A stretch of DNA of 64,000 bases from assembly GCA_964036045.1 (NCBI GenBank), contig OZ038378.1, positions 177,776,341-177,840,340 of the forward strand, given 5' to 3'. A program made the translations under genes and the position numbers. Positions within the stretch are counted from its first letter, which is position 1, and each line of letters begins with the position of its first letter. A model generated the notes under the pieces. That model searched no databases. It saw only the letters and a program-made list of their open reading frames with translations, and was not told where the DNA came from. Of this stretch, positions 43,097-54,206 are shown in pieces. Source of the stretch: Eutreptiella sp. 'Long Island Sound 2002'. Its lineage: Eukaryota > Euglenozoa > Euglenophyceae > Eutreptiales > Eutreptiaceae.

Positions 43097-43985
43097 TGCA
43101 GTGAATTGGATTTCAATTCGGCGAATTCGCCTTGAAATCCACAGCATGGCGAATTTGTTGTGAATTCGCTGAAAGTCGCGTCGGCGGCGCCTGCGCCGCA
43201 TCGGCGCTTTTCTTGACTTTTGTTCGGCCGATTTCTCGACATTCTTTTCGAGTTGAAGGCTGAAACTTGGCACAATTTCGGTTCATCATAAAACCCAACT
43301 ATCCATTCACCCATCTTCGCTTGCGGTGCGATTTTTCAAGTGCCAGATCGACAAAAAAAATCGGGCCGGAACAGAGACCGGGACTATTAATAGTGGGATC
43401 TTATCATGAACTATCATTGTACAAAGTAACAGCCTGCAGCGCTCAAAGAGTTTGGGGAAATCCGGCGAATAAAAGTCCGAAGAATGGCCGATGGAGCCAT
43501 GCTGGCGACCGCACTGGTGCCATGAATCAAGCTTTATGTTCTTCTTGTATTTGTTGTTTCTTTCCTCGGCCCACCTCCAGTGCAATGTTTGAATTGAAGA
43601 TTGCAATGAATAAGGGTCCAATAAGGGCAACAAGTTGTTCATATGTGATTGTTCATGTGTGGCTTGGTAATTGTGCATGCTTTGTTCCTTTTTTCTAAAA
43701 GGCGTTTGAAAGAAGCAAGGAAGGGTTTGTGTGTGTTTATTTGGTATTGTTGGTTTTCATTTGTTGTTGTTACAGGACAACCACTTCCCTATGGAATATC
43801 TTAATGCAAAGAGATGAATTAAAAAATGGTACGTAAACTTTAGGTCCGCGTATGGGTTCTCACGGTGGGGTCGGTCCAAGCTAATTCGGGGGAAATTCGA
43901 ATTGGAAGTTGTGAATTCGAATTCGGAGGATGAATTCAGTGCGAGTTGGAATTCGAGCGAATTCGTGCGAATTCGAACCCGCATC
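43097..43985. repeat. two clusters of GAATTCG-like motifs
   Basis: Cluster one (43097-43165) includes CAATTCGGCGAATTCGCCTT and TTGTGAATTCGC. Cluster two (43880-43980) includes GTGAATTCGAATTCGG and GAGCGAATTCGTGCGAATTC. Each has four or more near-palindromic GAATTC units in under 110 bases. They might be binding sites or element ends. Confidence 0.5.
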
Positions 43986-44784
43986 CCTAGAATTACTACA
44001 ATAAACCCACTGGCTCGTGAAAAAAGCCAAAAATTCAAGATCCCGCCACCATTGACGGCAAGAACTTTGCAGTGCTTACACTATGCCAACTATTTGTGCA
44101 CTGCGGCCTTCTCTAAAGCCTCACATTGTCTCTTGCGGCCATTAACAAGCGGATAGTGCCCACACAAGAGGAGGGAAGGGATTGACTTGAATGAGAGTGA
44201 GATTGATGAAGGTGGCGATGGAGCCATATTGCTTGATACCTTGGGTGTGATCATACGTCTAGAACAAATGCAATGAAAATGTTGAGACATGTGGAATCAA
44301 GACACCATACATGACATCATAAAAAAGGGTTGTAAAAAAAGAAGGTTCGCAGAAATGTGTCAAGCTTTGTGTGGCTTTTCTTTTCATGGTGCCAATTGCT
44401 ACATTGTGCGCATTATCTACCTGGCAAATGGGGGCTAGTCGACCAAAAACAACGCAAATATTTGCTCCAATGACTTGTATACCATCCACCTTAAATGAAG
44501 AAAAGTGGACAGATCTAGCAAAATACACATCGTCAATGCAACACGAACTGAAAAATTCATAACTTGGGTCTACTCTGTCAGATTTTGATAAACCAAGAGC
44601 CGATTTTGATGAATTTTCATTGCACTTTAACGTTTTGACGTCAAAAATGCAACGTTGAATGCTTTGCATCAGAAAGTGAATGATTCATATGGGAAAATAG
44701 ATAAAATGAACGTAATGCAAAAAAGCGCTTCTGCTGCAATTTTTTCCCTCGAAAATGATTTATAATGAAGGTCTTGGATCCAGA

Positions 44785-45775
44785 CTCTAATTAAGTACTA
44801 TCCAAAAGCCATTTGACTAGTGACTAGCAACTTGTTTATTTTGGTGAAAAAAAATATTTTTCTAAATTTTTAAACAAATTGTTTACAAAACTGGTCCTTC
44901 TGCGGATGCTTGCCTCCTTTTACCTATTCCTTCCATTGCAGGTTCATAGGACACAACTTTGTTCCATGTGGCTGGTACTGTATAATTATCTACTACATGT
45001 TTGGATATGTTTGTATGTTTACTAAACATGTTTTCTTGGCCGTGGTTTATTCATGGTTCCTTACAGGACGGTATTCTTCAATTTTGGTACAAAGCAAATC
45101 CCATGCTGTTTATTCTTGGATGTTCCCAATCCTTGTTTGGGACCTTCATTCAAATGTTTATTTTTGGGACCTTCATTCAAATGTTTATTTTTGGGACCTT
45201 CATTCAACCGCAAATGATTTTTCCTCTGTGCCTCTTCTTTTTTTCCCCGCGGTTTGTGTTTGCATGTGAATGATAATCTTGGTTCATCCCTTCCTATAAT
45301 CCATACCCTGCACATGAAACAAGAGCACAACATAAGCACGGGGAACATCTTTGTATTCGAATGCTCGTACCTGTTTATGTGCCGGGCACCACATTAGAAG
45401 CGAGAACTTCGTTTATTTTGGGTTGAACCTTGTTGTTCTAATGTGGACGTACAAATGCAAGCCATCACGAAGTGTCAAGAGGCACATTTCCCCACCTCTT
45501 TGTTGTAAGCGAACTAGATGTCGAGTATGATTGTTGCTTTACGGAACCCAATTTAAATGACACCTACCCGAAATGACAACTCGCCAGCGAATGGCACAAC
45601 AAACCAACCCAAAACCTTCCCCACTGCATGCAACAATATGTGAAAACACCGATAAACATCAATAAACATCAATAAACGGCGATTCTCTCCAAAAGACAGG
45701 CATTTTTTCGAAAATAAACGCATAAACGCGTTTATTTTGAATTTGACTAGTGACTAGAATAGCACTTAATTAGAG
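44785..45775. mobile_element. possible insertion bounded by direct and inverted repeats
   Basis: The 17-mer ATTTGACTAGTGACTAG occurs identically at 44811-44827 and 45741-45757. Just outside, CTCTAATTAAGTACTATCC (44785-44803) has its near reverse complement at 45756-45775. The interior (about 910 bases) is AT-rich and ends on both sides with TTTATTTTG-like DNA. The direct repeats look like a target-site duplication or flanks of an inverted-repeat element, but which repeat is terminal is unclear. Confidence 0.5.
45136..45207. repeat. 27-bp tandem repeat, ~2.7 units
   Basis: Units GGGACCTTCATTCAAATGTT plus TATTTTT start at 45139, 45166 and 45193. The period of 27 keeps a 9-residue repeat in both orientations. 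The copies are identical except at the edges. Confidence 0.8.
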
Positions 45776-46200
45776 CTTGCTTGATCCGAAATTTTGTGTC
45801 TTGTAGCTAATTTTGCATTTGGAGGGGCCTTTTGGACAGCGCACCGACAAGGGGCCAAATCGCTATCGCCCAGCTGTCAAAAAATAAAATTCTGATCACG
45901 ATTGCTTTGGATTTTAGGCTTGTGGCTTCCATATAGTGTTACTCAATACCTAAAATTTGCTACTGCACCTTTAGATCTCATCCGTAGGTTATCCACAATT
46001 GCTGGATGTTGAATGTCAAATAACCAATCTTATGAGGCTACTAACTTTCAAAATCGGGTATGATTTACATTAAAAAAGTTGGCACGTTAATCAACGCATC
46101 AATGTGGTCTTTTGGGGGGGCTGTCTTGGTGATTTTTGAAGTATGTTTTGTTTCGTCGTGCATAACGGCACAAAAAGGAGTTTTTAGGGAGGCGGGGTCC

Positions 46201-47551
46201 CCATTCCCCGACCCCTATATAGAAAGCCCCCCATGGGATGGGGGGGGGGGGGGTGAACAAGACCAACCCTGTTGTTGCATGGCCACCGGACTGCCAGAGG
46301 TGCACATATTCGGCAACTGTCTTGCCTGCAGCAGTGTGAAATCACACACTACCAGAATCACTGAATTGACACTTTCTCTGCAAAAGGGTCCACATGAAGT
46401 ATGTTTTCCCAGTTTGACAATGGCTTGCATTCTGTGGTGATTGCAGTCAACTGCCCATTTTATTGATTTTGGTATGTGGGTCCTCTCAATTTTTGGCAGT
46501 TTGCTTTCTTCGATCCCAGGTTTGCAGCGAACACTGTGAAACATCGCTGATTCAAAAGTGTTGGCAACCATACTATCTGCCTGAGTGCAAAAACAGGATG
46601 TTTACACCACTGACGGGAAAAAAAAACAGTGTTCTTTCGTACAATCCGCAAAAGACATTTTCCCGTGCATATTGAACACATCACCATCATGTTCGACAAA
46701 CAGGCTTTGAAAAGGTGGGCAAATCACGACCTACGTAAAACATGAGAGTAAAAGATGAGACGCACATGCATCATATGATCCTTGAACATGCAACAAAAAA
46801 ACGCAGCGGTCCGCAATCATTCAAAGTATTTTGTGCCAAATCAGTGGTTGTTAGATTTGACTGAATTCAATCATCAAAAATGGCCACATCGCTGCTGGCC
46901 TTCGCTACAAAATGAATTCTGGTGCTGACCTAAAACATAGGGGTCCAAAAACTCCCAGCTGTACAATATTCTGCAGGGTGGCCAACCTGAGCTACACACT
47001 GGAGCTCAGAGCAGCGACAGCATTGGACAATGTTGACACGTGCCTGCAGATGCAGAACACAGCAAAAGCATTTTATCATGCCCATGCCGATGCCCATGCC
47101 ATTCAACCCAACCCACAGAGATCTTGGCTGTGGCTTTTGAACAATGCAGATTTGCCTGCGTGGCATCCACTGAATGCTGCTCCAGACAGACAGATTTGGA
47201 GCCCTATGTAGAATGTGCTGCACCTCAGCTGACATGCCATACAACAAATGGCAAAAATCAATGCCAGCCTCGTTCCGCATGTGCAAGTTTTACCCATTGG
47301 CACCACCCAAGGCATCAACAACCTGCCCACCAATCCACTCAGCAGAACACCAGTGTCTTTGTGTACCCTAACTTTTGCGCAATTAGGTTGGCAGGTCAAA
47401 GAGCTGGGGCACATCTGACCGACAGAAACCAGCTGCATGCTCACCACCCATGCAATGTATGAGTGTGCGTAGCACACGAGGAGAATCCTGCGCAGTTCCA
47501 GCAAAATATGACCCAGGTTTCGTCTCATCAGGATCCCATCAATCTGCCAGC
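46201..47551. other. 3' flank of the thioredoxin reductase gene; no other gene recognised
   Basis: A G run lies at 46238-46252. Frames are short. The long minus frame through 47103-47882 is in a different frame from the reductase exon it overlaps and is considered a shadow. The polyadenylation site of the reductase should be in this stretch, but was not identified. Confidence 0.4.
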
Positions 47552-47716
47552 TTAACCACATTTGCCACCACCACATCCTCCAGAAGCAACCCAAGACTCG
47601 CCAGAGGAACGGGTGATGTCCATAGTCGTGAAAGACTCTGCATCTGTGGGGTGAATGCCTACCACTTTGCCGAAATCCTTTTTCGTTGCCCCCAACACGA
47701 CTGCCAATGCAAAGCC
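47552..47716 (-). CDS. thioredoxin reductase, terminal exon with CGGGKC redox tail
   Basis: After acceptor TTCTCTTCAATTTAG the exon reads [20 protein letters not shown], then [20 protein letters not shown], and ends GGCGGGKCG and TAA. It continues the previous exon exactly (GELTQ then GFALA). HPTDAE holds the catalytic His-Glu pair. The C-terminal CGGGKC is the second redox centre that moves electrons from the flavin-side disulfide to thioredoxin. It is a Cys-x4-Cys tail as described for Plasmodium thioredoxin reductase, instead of the selenocysteine tail of animals. Length from FALA to the end is normal for the family. The reductase is therefore intact at its C-terminus. Confidence 0.93.
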   Translation of the reverse strand, partial: GFALAVVLGATKKDFGKVVGIHPTDAESFTTMDITRSSGESWVASGGCGGGKCG

Positions 47717-48049
47717 CTAAATTGAAGAGAAAGCACGAGAGGGAATCAGGGCATGGCAGGGATTGTGTACAATAGGAGTTGAGAAAAGAGACAGCCTCTG
47801 CCAAAAAAAAAAGGGAATAGCTGCTCTTGCTGCTTGCGCTTGGCAACGAGGCAGGACCAGAAATGCTGATTTGCGAAAGCATTCAATCAAAATCATCTGT
47901 TCATTCACAGAACGATGGTGGTGGAGTCCCTATTGAAGCAACTGGGCATGCTGGGGAGTTCAGTTCACTTCTGGACCCCAACCCCCAGGTCACAAGCAGG
48001 GCTGGGTCAACTTTTGTTTCGGGTTGTGGGTCATTGCTGAATTCCCCAT

Positions 48050-49135
48050 TTCATTCTGAGCATTTTGAATTTCCACAAGCGGGGTAACACGCCATGCACC
48101 ATTCACCATCCTGCACACCTTCATCAGCTCCAATGACCCAGTGGCCTTTGCCACAACCTGCTGGCTGTTATGGCTGCTAGATCCCTGGCGTGATTGACAA
48201 AAATGCTGCCTCCCATTGTAGATTGGGGGGTCTGGAGAGGGGGGGTGGGGGGGTCCCCTACAACTGCGTATTGTCAATGTGGCTTGGCCAGAAAGGAAAA
48301 GAATGCCAGAAATATGGATGAGCATGCGTCCATGGTCACTGTTTGGCACTGCAATTCCATGGGGACACTGACCAGGCAGTAGATAGTTGCAACCAACTGT
48401 TAACTGTTGCTAGCGAATGGATAGATGGACTTGCAACCAGCGAAACATTGTCCTTGACTTGCTGGTTTCTGGTGTGGTGGTCCTGCAAAGCTGCTGCTGA
48501 CAACGTTCTGCTGAGCTAAATTGTTCTGCTGAGCTAAATTGTACGTGTTCATTAAGCAACAGGCTTTTTACAAACAGTTAATTGTTGGTTCCAGGCGTTC
48601 AGATGATGAATTGAGATGCACACATGTTTTTTGCTTGAACCTTGTCCTGGGTGTGCTCAGGACTACAGGCAAAGTTTTCAAGCACCCAGGGTTTGCTCAT
48701 CTTGGTCAGGAAAAGCACAAAATATCCCATCTCCAATAGATTGGGTATCTGAGGCTTTGCATTCTGCCTTGCTGGCAACAAACCCCCCCACTCCCTCAGC
48801 CAGAATCTAGTCTATCTGTGCACCACTGTGTCTTGTGCAAGACGTCACAACCACAGAGTCACCCCAGACCGATCTCTCTTCCTTGTGTACATATGTGTTT
48901 GCAGGCCAGCAGAGGCACAATCATTTTTTCTGCTTTTCGCATAGCATCACCAACAGGGACACAAAAGAGCAGTCTCAAAAAAAACCCGGACCAAATACTA
49001 CAAACAGCAGTTCAACACCCCAAGGGGGTGGTCCAGGAGGGGAAGGGAGACAAAAAAAATCAGTTTTCGGTTCTTTGTAGATTGGACTTCCCCATTGAAT
49101 GCAAAGCATTTTGAATCTCCATGCATGGGGTCAAA
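48050..49135. repeat. small duplications in the reductase intron
   Basis: GAGCATTTTGAATTTCC at about 48058-48080 recurs as AAGCATTTTGAATCTCC near 49106-49130, both after CCCCATT. Separately GTTCTGCTGAGCTAAATT is duplicated in tandem at about 48505-48541. Confidence 0.5.
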
Positions 49136-49139
49136 ATGT

Positions 49140-49300
49140 CGATAAGCACCTTGCAGAGGTTGCTTGATCAAAACCAGGCAGGCCAGCATAGATGGGAAAA
49201 TGGGAAACCACATATCCCAAAGGGATAGTTTCAGGGTTCAGCCTGTGCAGAATCCCTATTTTTTGCCCAATAACATTATCCTCAGGTAACTTTTGGTTGG
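49140..49300 (+). repeat. dispersed copy of array block A, diverged
   Basis: AAGCACCTTGCAGAGGTTGC, then a CCAGGCAGGC and GGGAAAACCACATA-like part and TTTTTTGCCCAATAAC, follow the order of block A at 28627. It is the only array-related DNA here; no units or block B follow. Confidence 0.55.
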
Positions 49301-49956
49301 CATCCCCCATACACCTAACATGGCAAGCAAGGGAGGGAGTACTCTGACCCTCACATGTGCTCCTATTAAAATGCTACCCATGCTATATTACTATTATATT
49401 ACTTCAAAAAAATCGCAAGGTCATTTTGACCAGTTTGACCCCAAGCCAAAGCTCTCGGGATCCCACAACCAGCACCCTCACTTTGTAGTTGCTGACCTTT
49501 CGGCCGACAGGGGAGGAGTACGGCTACCCAGCGTTTATCGGAAGAAGTGGGGAATGTTTGCAGCCCTAAAACAGCCAGAAACATGTCTATAGCAGACTTC
49601 ACAACAGTTCACAATGTCGCTCAGTCCCACATCACATACATCCTACATCCATAGTGTCGCCAGGTGAAAAAAAAATTGGGGATATCTTTTTTTGTGCCAA
49701 ACAAACGGGGTATGAAAAAACGGTGACACAATGAACTATTTTTGCCCTGCACCAGCCAAGCAACGGCGATCTCCTTTGCTCTGCATTGGCGGCTCGGTCC
49801 CATGTCGCCGTCACTGTGGCTGTCTCTAAGCCTGTCAGTGTCCGTGGCACAATATCGGCGATTTCTACACTATACAACACTGCAACCATCACTGCCTTCG
49901 TGAAAACTCCTGGCCCAAGGGTCCACGAAGGGGTCCAATCAGCTCCGGAAAAAACA

Positions 49957-50001
49957 CTTGGAGCCCCTTTTCCAAACACCCCCCTGGAGGGGGCTCCAAG
50001 G
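49957..50001. repeat. hairpin-forming inverted repeat
   Basis: CTTGGAGCCCC and GGGGCTCCAAG are exact reverse complements separated by about 20 bases. A transcript could form a strong stem. Function unknown. Confidence 0.7.
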
Positions 50002-51559
50002 GCCGGCTCTCTTTTTTTGTTTCCATATGTCTCATGCATATTTGAAATCTCCAGCCCCCCCTGTGTGACATTCCATCTGGTTGTTGCTTCTTTACGGGGC
50101 CCTGGACAGTCACCCGTTCTTCCCTTCGCATGTTGCGTCGGGTCGCTGCTTTCTGTCGGCCGCTGCGGCCGGTGCTCCTGCTGATGTCGTTTCCGCGTTC
50201 ACGGAGCCCAGTAGTTGGTGTGTCGGGGCTGTGCTGAATGTGGCATGGTGTGCCGTTTGCGCGTCAGCGGCGCCAAATAATTGGCGTATTGAGGATGTGC
50301 TGGTTGTTGGGGTTGTTTGACTGTTTTTGCTATCCACACGCCTCCCACAGGCCGTCCATAGCCTGCCTCGCTGTGTTGCTGTGTGCGTGAGGCCCAGGTG
50401 CCCTGTTCCTCCACGGGCTGTCCCTGCCGTCCACCATACGTCCTTTTCCCCCTCACGGCTGGTCTGCCCCTGATGGGCTCCCGCTCCTGTTGCGCAAACA
50501 GCCCATCTGGGCTGCAGGAGACACCCCCCACCTGATGCCGGTTGAGCAGGGGTTGCCCTGGCACCCGGTAGCGACGGGGCTGGCTGGCCAAGCCATCCCC
50601 TTTATTGTCGCTGCGCACGCTCCCCCATCCGCTCCATTCTGGTTCCCTGTTCCCGCTGTTCTGGTTGCCTCTCCTACCTTGCTGTGCCCCTCCTCCTTGT
50701 CTGGTGTGCTCGCCCTTGTCCCTCTTGGTGTGGCTCCCGCGTTCTGTGTGTCTGTGTTGCTCCTCCCCCTGTCTGGTGGCTGGTGGCGCTCCTGGGTGCC
50801 CATGTCGCGCACCCCCTCCTGTCCCACCCGCCTGCCCCCCCGTACGAGGATTTCACATCTCCGTACGACGTCTGGACTGTCCCATGCGCGGTTGGCTGTT
50901 GACGGCCCTGTTGCCACCCCCGTGGCGGGCACCCCCCGGCGCGTGGGGTGCAGAGCCCGCCCTTGTGGAGTACGTGGGCACCTTGTAGAGGGACGGGGGG
51001 TGGTGTTTGTCGATGGCTCGCTCGGCGTGCGCCGCATTTGGTGGTTGCTGCAGTGCTTGCACCTCATGGTTCCCTTGTGTCTTGTTGTGTGTCCTGTTGG
51101 AGCTCGTCTCACTGCCGTGTGTGGGGCAGCATGCTCACTGCTGCTGGTGTGCGGCGCCGGGGGGGGCAGCATGTCGCTCCCTGCATCCCATTGTGGCTGC
51201 CGGGTTGTCCCACTTGCAGTTGGGTGGCGCCACGGGCACCGGGCACTTTTGCACATGTCTCCAAATCTACAAACTTACCTGTCACTGGTGTTTGTTGGGG
51301 TTGTTCTGGGGTGAATGTGTTGCGTTGTTGCTCTTTTGCTTTCTGGGCTACTGAGGGGCTCCCCGTTTGAGGACTTCACTCCGGGCTGTCCATGCCTCGG
51401 AGCTAGGAACTCGTGTGAGTCCACCCCCTGGTTGGTCGTGTGCAATGACCACCAATGGTTTGGACGTTGTGTCTCATAAGCGTGCCCAAGGCCCCTGCAC
51501 TAAGCCCTGGTGACAGAACTTGGCCACTCACGGGCAGTACATGTTTTAGGTCGCTGCCC

Positions 51560-52560
51560 AATGGACAACCGCGGACAACCGCGTAGCCGGCTGCTGGTTT
51601 GGGTTGCCTTCTCCTCCCGGTGTGGTCGGGATGGTGATGGCTCCCGGGAGTGCATCAGGGAAGCATCCCTTCTATGTTGTGTGTAAGTGTGGCCCTGGAT
51701 GTTGCGTGTGTGGTGGGCGCCTTGTTGGCGTTGGGGCGTGGGGTTTTGGGCTCTTGGTGATGCTCCACGTGCGTGCCTTATTTGTGGGCGGCGGTGGCTG
51801 TGTGTGGGTGAAGTGCCCGTGTGGTGGGTCTGGCCCCCACCCTGGGTGTTGGGTGTTGGTGCTCGTGGCGGGTGGTGTGGCAGTCCGCCGCTGTGGTACA
51901 CTACTTTGCTTTGCTCTGCTGTACTGTGTGCTGTGTGTTGTCGTGTGCTGCGAGTTTCATTGTGTGCCTCTGCCGGCTTTGGCCTGCTGCGTTGCGTTGT
52001 GTGCTACGCTGCCTCCATGAGGCGTGGCGGCCGCGGCTACACGGGCAGGGCCGCTCCCCCCGTCAGGGCGGAGTTCGGGTAACCTCCAAAGCGCTTGGAT
52101 AGGGCCACCCACCCATTGGCGGGGCCGAGTCCAAGCCCCCGGGGCCTGCCTTTGAGACTTGCACGCGCGCCCTGTTTGTGGGCGGCGGTGGCTATGCGTG
52201 GGTGAAGTGCCCGTGTGGTGGGTCTGGCCCCCACACTGGGCGTTGGGTGTGGTGCTAGTGCTTCCGGCAGGTGGTGTGGTTGTCCGCCGCCATCGTTGTG
52301 GTACATTACTTTGCTTTGTTGTGCTATATTGTGTGCTGCATGCTTTCGTGTGCTGGCAAGTTTCGCTGTGTGTCTCTGCTGGCTCTGGTGTGCTGCACTG
52401 CGTTGTGCGCTGCGCTGCCTCCATGAGGCGTGGCGGCCGCGGCTACCCAGGTAGGGCCACTGTTCCTGTCGGGGCCGAGTCCAGGTAACCTCCGAAGTGC
52501 TTGGACAGGGCCGCCCACCCATTGGCGGGGCCGAATCCGAGCTTCCGGGGCCTGCCTACG
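51560..52560. repeat. tandem repeat with ~400-bp period, 2.2 units
   Basis: The block TGAAGTGCCCGTGTGGTGGG and its surroundings at about 51790-52090 recur at 52184-52490. The block GGGCC-CCCACCCATTGGCGGGGCCGA at 52100 recurs at 52510 as a third partial unit. The period is about 400-407, not a multiple of three, so this is unlikely to be a coding repeat. It ends about 150 bases before the stop of the J-domain frame. Confidence 0.65.
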
Positions 52561-52705
52561 AGGTTTGGGCGTTGATCTCCTTTGTGCGCCTCTGTCAACT
52601 CTGTGTGCTTGGGCGTCGTGCTACCCTGTGCTGTTCTAATTTGTGTTGCGCTGCACTAGGCTGCATACTGTTGGATTTGCGTGCCTGGGCGTTGTGCTAA
52701 ACCCC

Positions 52706-53407
52706 TTAATGCCTCCGGGAGGCTGCCGCGATTAACTGCGCTAGGCGATCAGTGGGCAGCAATCTGCCCGGTTGTGAGACCGGGACGTTCTCTCCTGGTA
52801 GGTCCCCGTCTATGTGCACAACCAGTTGCCACTCTCCATGTGTGTAGCACACCCCATGTGGGTGGCAGCTACACTGCAGGGTATACACACCAACGGCCAC
52901 GATGCGTAACCGGACCACCAGCATCGTGAGTCCTGGGCATATGAGGTACCACACCTCACCCCTGGTCATGTTGGGCATCGGCGTGCGGGCCAGCTGCCAC
53001 TCGCGGGCCCGTACTATACTTGTGTACTGTGCTTCCATGAAGTCCACGGTCACATATGCAAAGCGTCGTTGCATCGTCAGCGTGTTTGGTTCCCCTGGCC
53101 TTCTGCCCTCCTGTCCGGAGTCGTGTGTCGCAGCTCCCCTATTGCAGTGGCGTACCTCCTGTTGTTGGCGTCTGTCCCCTCTTTGTCTGTCCCCTCTTTG
53201 TATGTCGGCATCGTGCCGTCTTTGGGCCTCTGTGTCTAGCAGTCCGTCCTTTGCCTTCCCTATTTGTTTGAATAGTCCCTCAGCCTTCTCCTTGTGGTGC
53301 GCGTTTTTGTCTGAGTGCAGCTTGACACTGAGCTGCTTGAATGCCCGCTTTATTTCCTCTGTTGTGGCCCCAGGGTACCGCACCCCCCCATAGTAAAAGG
53401 GCCCCAT
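52706..53407 (-). CDS. J-domain (DnaJ-like) protein with HSD instead of HPD
   Basis: The 233-residue frame starts MGPFYYGGVRYPGATTEEIK and continues RAFKQLSVKLHSDKN, then a helix III-like AEGLFKQIGKAKDGLLD and a charged end. This matches the J domain of Hsp40 co-chaperones (YY-x-LGV-x-x-AT-x-EIK-x-AY ... HPDKN ... F-x-x-I-x-x-A). The invariant HPD that stimulates Hsp70 is HSD at residues 31-33. After an Arg/Gln-rich linker, the C-terminal 120 residues are not recognised: AYVTVDFMEAQYTSIVRARE, then EVWYLICPGLTMLVVRLRIV and QCSCHPHGVC. No Gly/Phe region or DnaJ zinc repeats. It lies intronless and on the same strand in the last intron of the reductase gene. It may be a retrogene, a mobile-element passenger or a diverged J-like protein. 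Confidence 0.65.
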   Translation of the reverse strand: MGPFYYGGVRYPGATTEEIKRAFKQLSVKLHSDKNAHHKEKAEGLFKQIGKAKDGLLDTEAQRRHDADIQRGDRQRGDRRQQQEVRHCNRGAATHDSGQEGRRPGEPNTLTMQRRFAYVTVDFMEAQYTSIVRAREWQLARTPMPNMTRGEVWYLICPGLTMLVVRLRIVAVGVYTLQCSCHPHGVCYTHGEWQLVVHIDGDLPGENVPVSQPGRLLPTDRLAQLIAAASRRH

Positions 53408-54083
53408 GCACTCACATAATTAGCACACATGAATACATGAGACTACTAGGACAGGACATCAACATGAGGAAATTGTGCACTTCTCAGTGCAAAGCGCCTC
53501 TGTGGCAAAACCGTGGACTGAAGAGATTGAACTAGATGGGGCGACCCTGCCAAAACAAGAGGAATTTCGTCAGTTGCACTTGGGAGTTGTGCACGTGCGC
53601 CCCACACAGGGAAGGCTGCTGAAAATTTTACTTTGGGGGGAGAGGGGCCCTTGGAGCCCCCGCAAATTTGGGGGGGGGGGGTGCGGAAAGGGGCTGCAAG
53701 GGCCACAAGCTCATTTCCTCAACACAAAAGCCTGAAATCTTGCCTCCAACGCTTTCAGGGGGGGGGGGGGGAGTGCATGTTCACAACGCACAGCCCCCCC
53801 CCTTCCCGTCGCTGGAAATGCCAGAACGTTTTGCCAGAACGTTGTGATTCTGCGAGGCTCAATGTTCTTCAGTGAAAACGCTTGTCTTTGGTGTCTTGCT
53901 CTTGTTGGTGTTTGGTGTTGCTGTTGCTCTGGGAACTTGTATTCTGGACGCACAGCGTACCGGAACGCGTGTGTCATTCATGCCACCTGAATATTCAAAA
54001 CACTGCAACACACAGCAACAACCCCATGCATTTGCAGGGCCGAAACGATGTCCTTGCAATTGCAGCATTGAGAGGGGACTCAC

Positions 54084-54206
54084 CTGCGTCAGCTCACCTG
54101 CATTAGGACCGATGAAGTGGAAGCCAACAACACGCTCGTTTTCGCTCTTCAAGCAGACCAATTTGGACAAACACTGGGGTGGCATCATGTCGTCGTACTC
54201 ATCTGC
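54084..54206 (-). CDS. thioredoxin reductase, fifth exon in window
   Basis: This 123-base exon (41 codons) reads [20 protein letters not shown], then [20 protein letters not shown] and Q. CLxKLVC and ERVVGFHxxGPNAGE(I/L)TQ are hallmark interface-domain motifs of the family. Acceptor GCTGCTCAG, donor GTGAGT, phase 0 at both ends. The next exon is 6.37 kb away, and the J-domain gene lies in that intron. Confidence 0.92.

Larger units (their letters stand above)
43090..46200. other. AT-rich island with no recognised gene
   Basis: Base composition changes sharply at about 43090 from the GC-rich LINE to AT-rich DNA, and back after about 46200. GAATTCG-type motifs cluster at 43097-43165 and 43880-43980. 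Frames such as 44259-44669 (minus) and 44910-45273 (plus) are open but unrecognised. A 27-bp tandem repeat is at 45136-45207 and a 17-bp direct repeat pair at 44811 and 45741. It may be an inserted element or simply low-GC host DNA. Confidence 0.5.
47717..54083 (-). other. 6.4-kb last intron of the thioredoxin reductase gene, holding a J-domain gene and repeats
   Basis: Donor GTGAGT at 54083 and acceptor TTTAG before 47716 define it. Contents: the J-domain frame (52706-53407), a ~400-bp tandem repeat (51560-52560), a dispersed block A copy (49140-49300), a hairpin (49957-50001), GC-rich long overlapping frames (50.2-51.3 kb), and small duplications near 48.5 kb. The middle part (50.1-53.4 kb) is much more GC-rich than the flanks, suggesting it was inserted as a unit. 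Confidence 0.7.

Noticed and set aside
47103-47882. 259-codon minus frame
   Set aside because: It overlaps the reductase terminal exon in another frame and has Cys/Trp/Leu-rich shadow composition.
50453-51314. Overlapping 270-codon frames on both strands
   Set aside because: Both are open because the DNA is GC-rich and poor in stop codons. Composition is skewed (Arg/Thr/Pro, or Val/Cys/Leu) and no domain is recognised.
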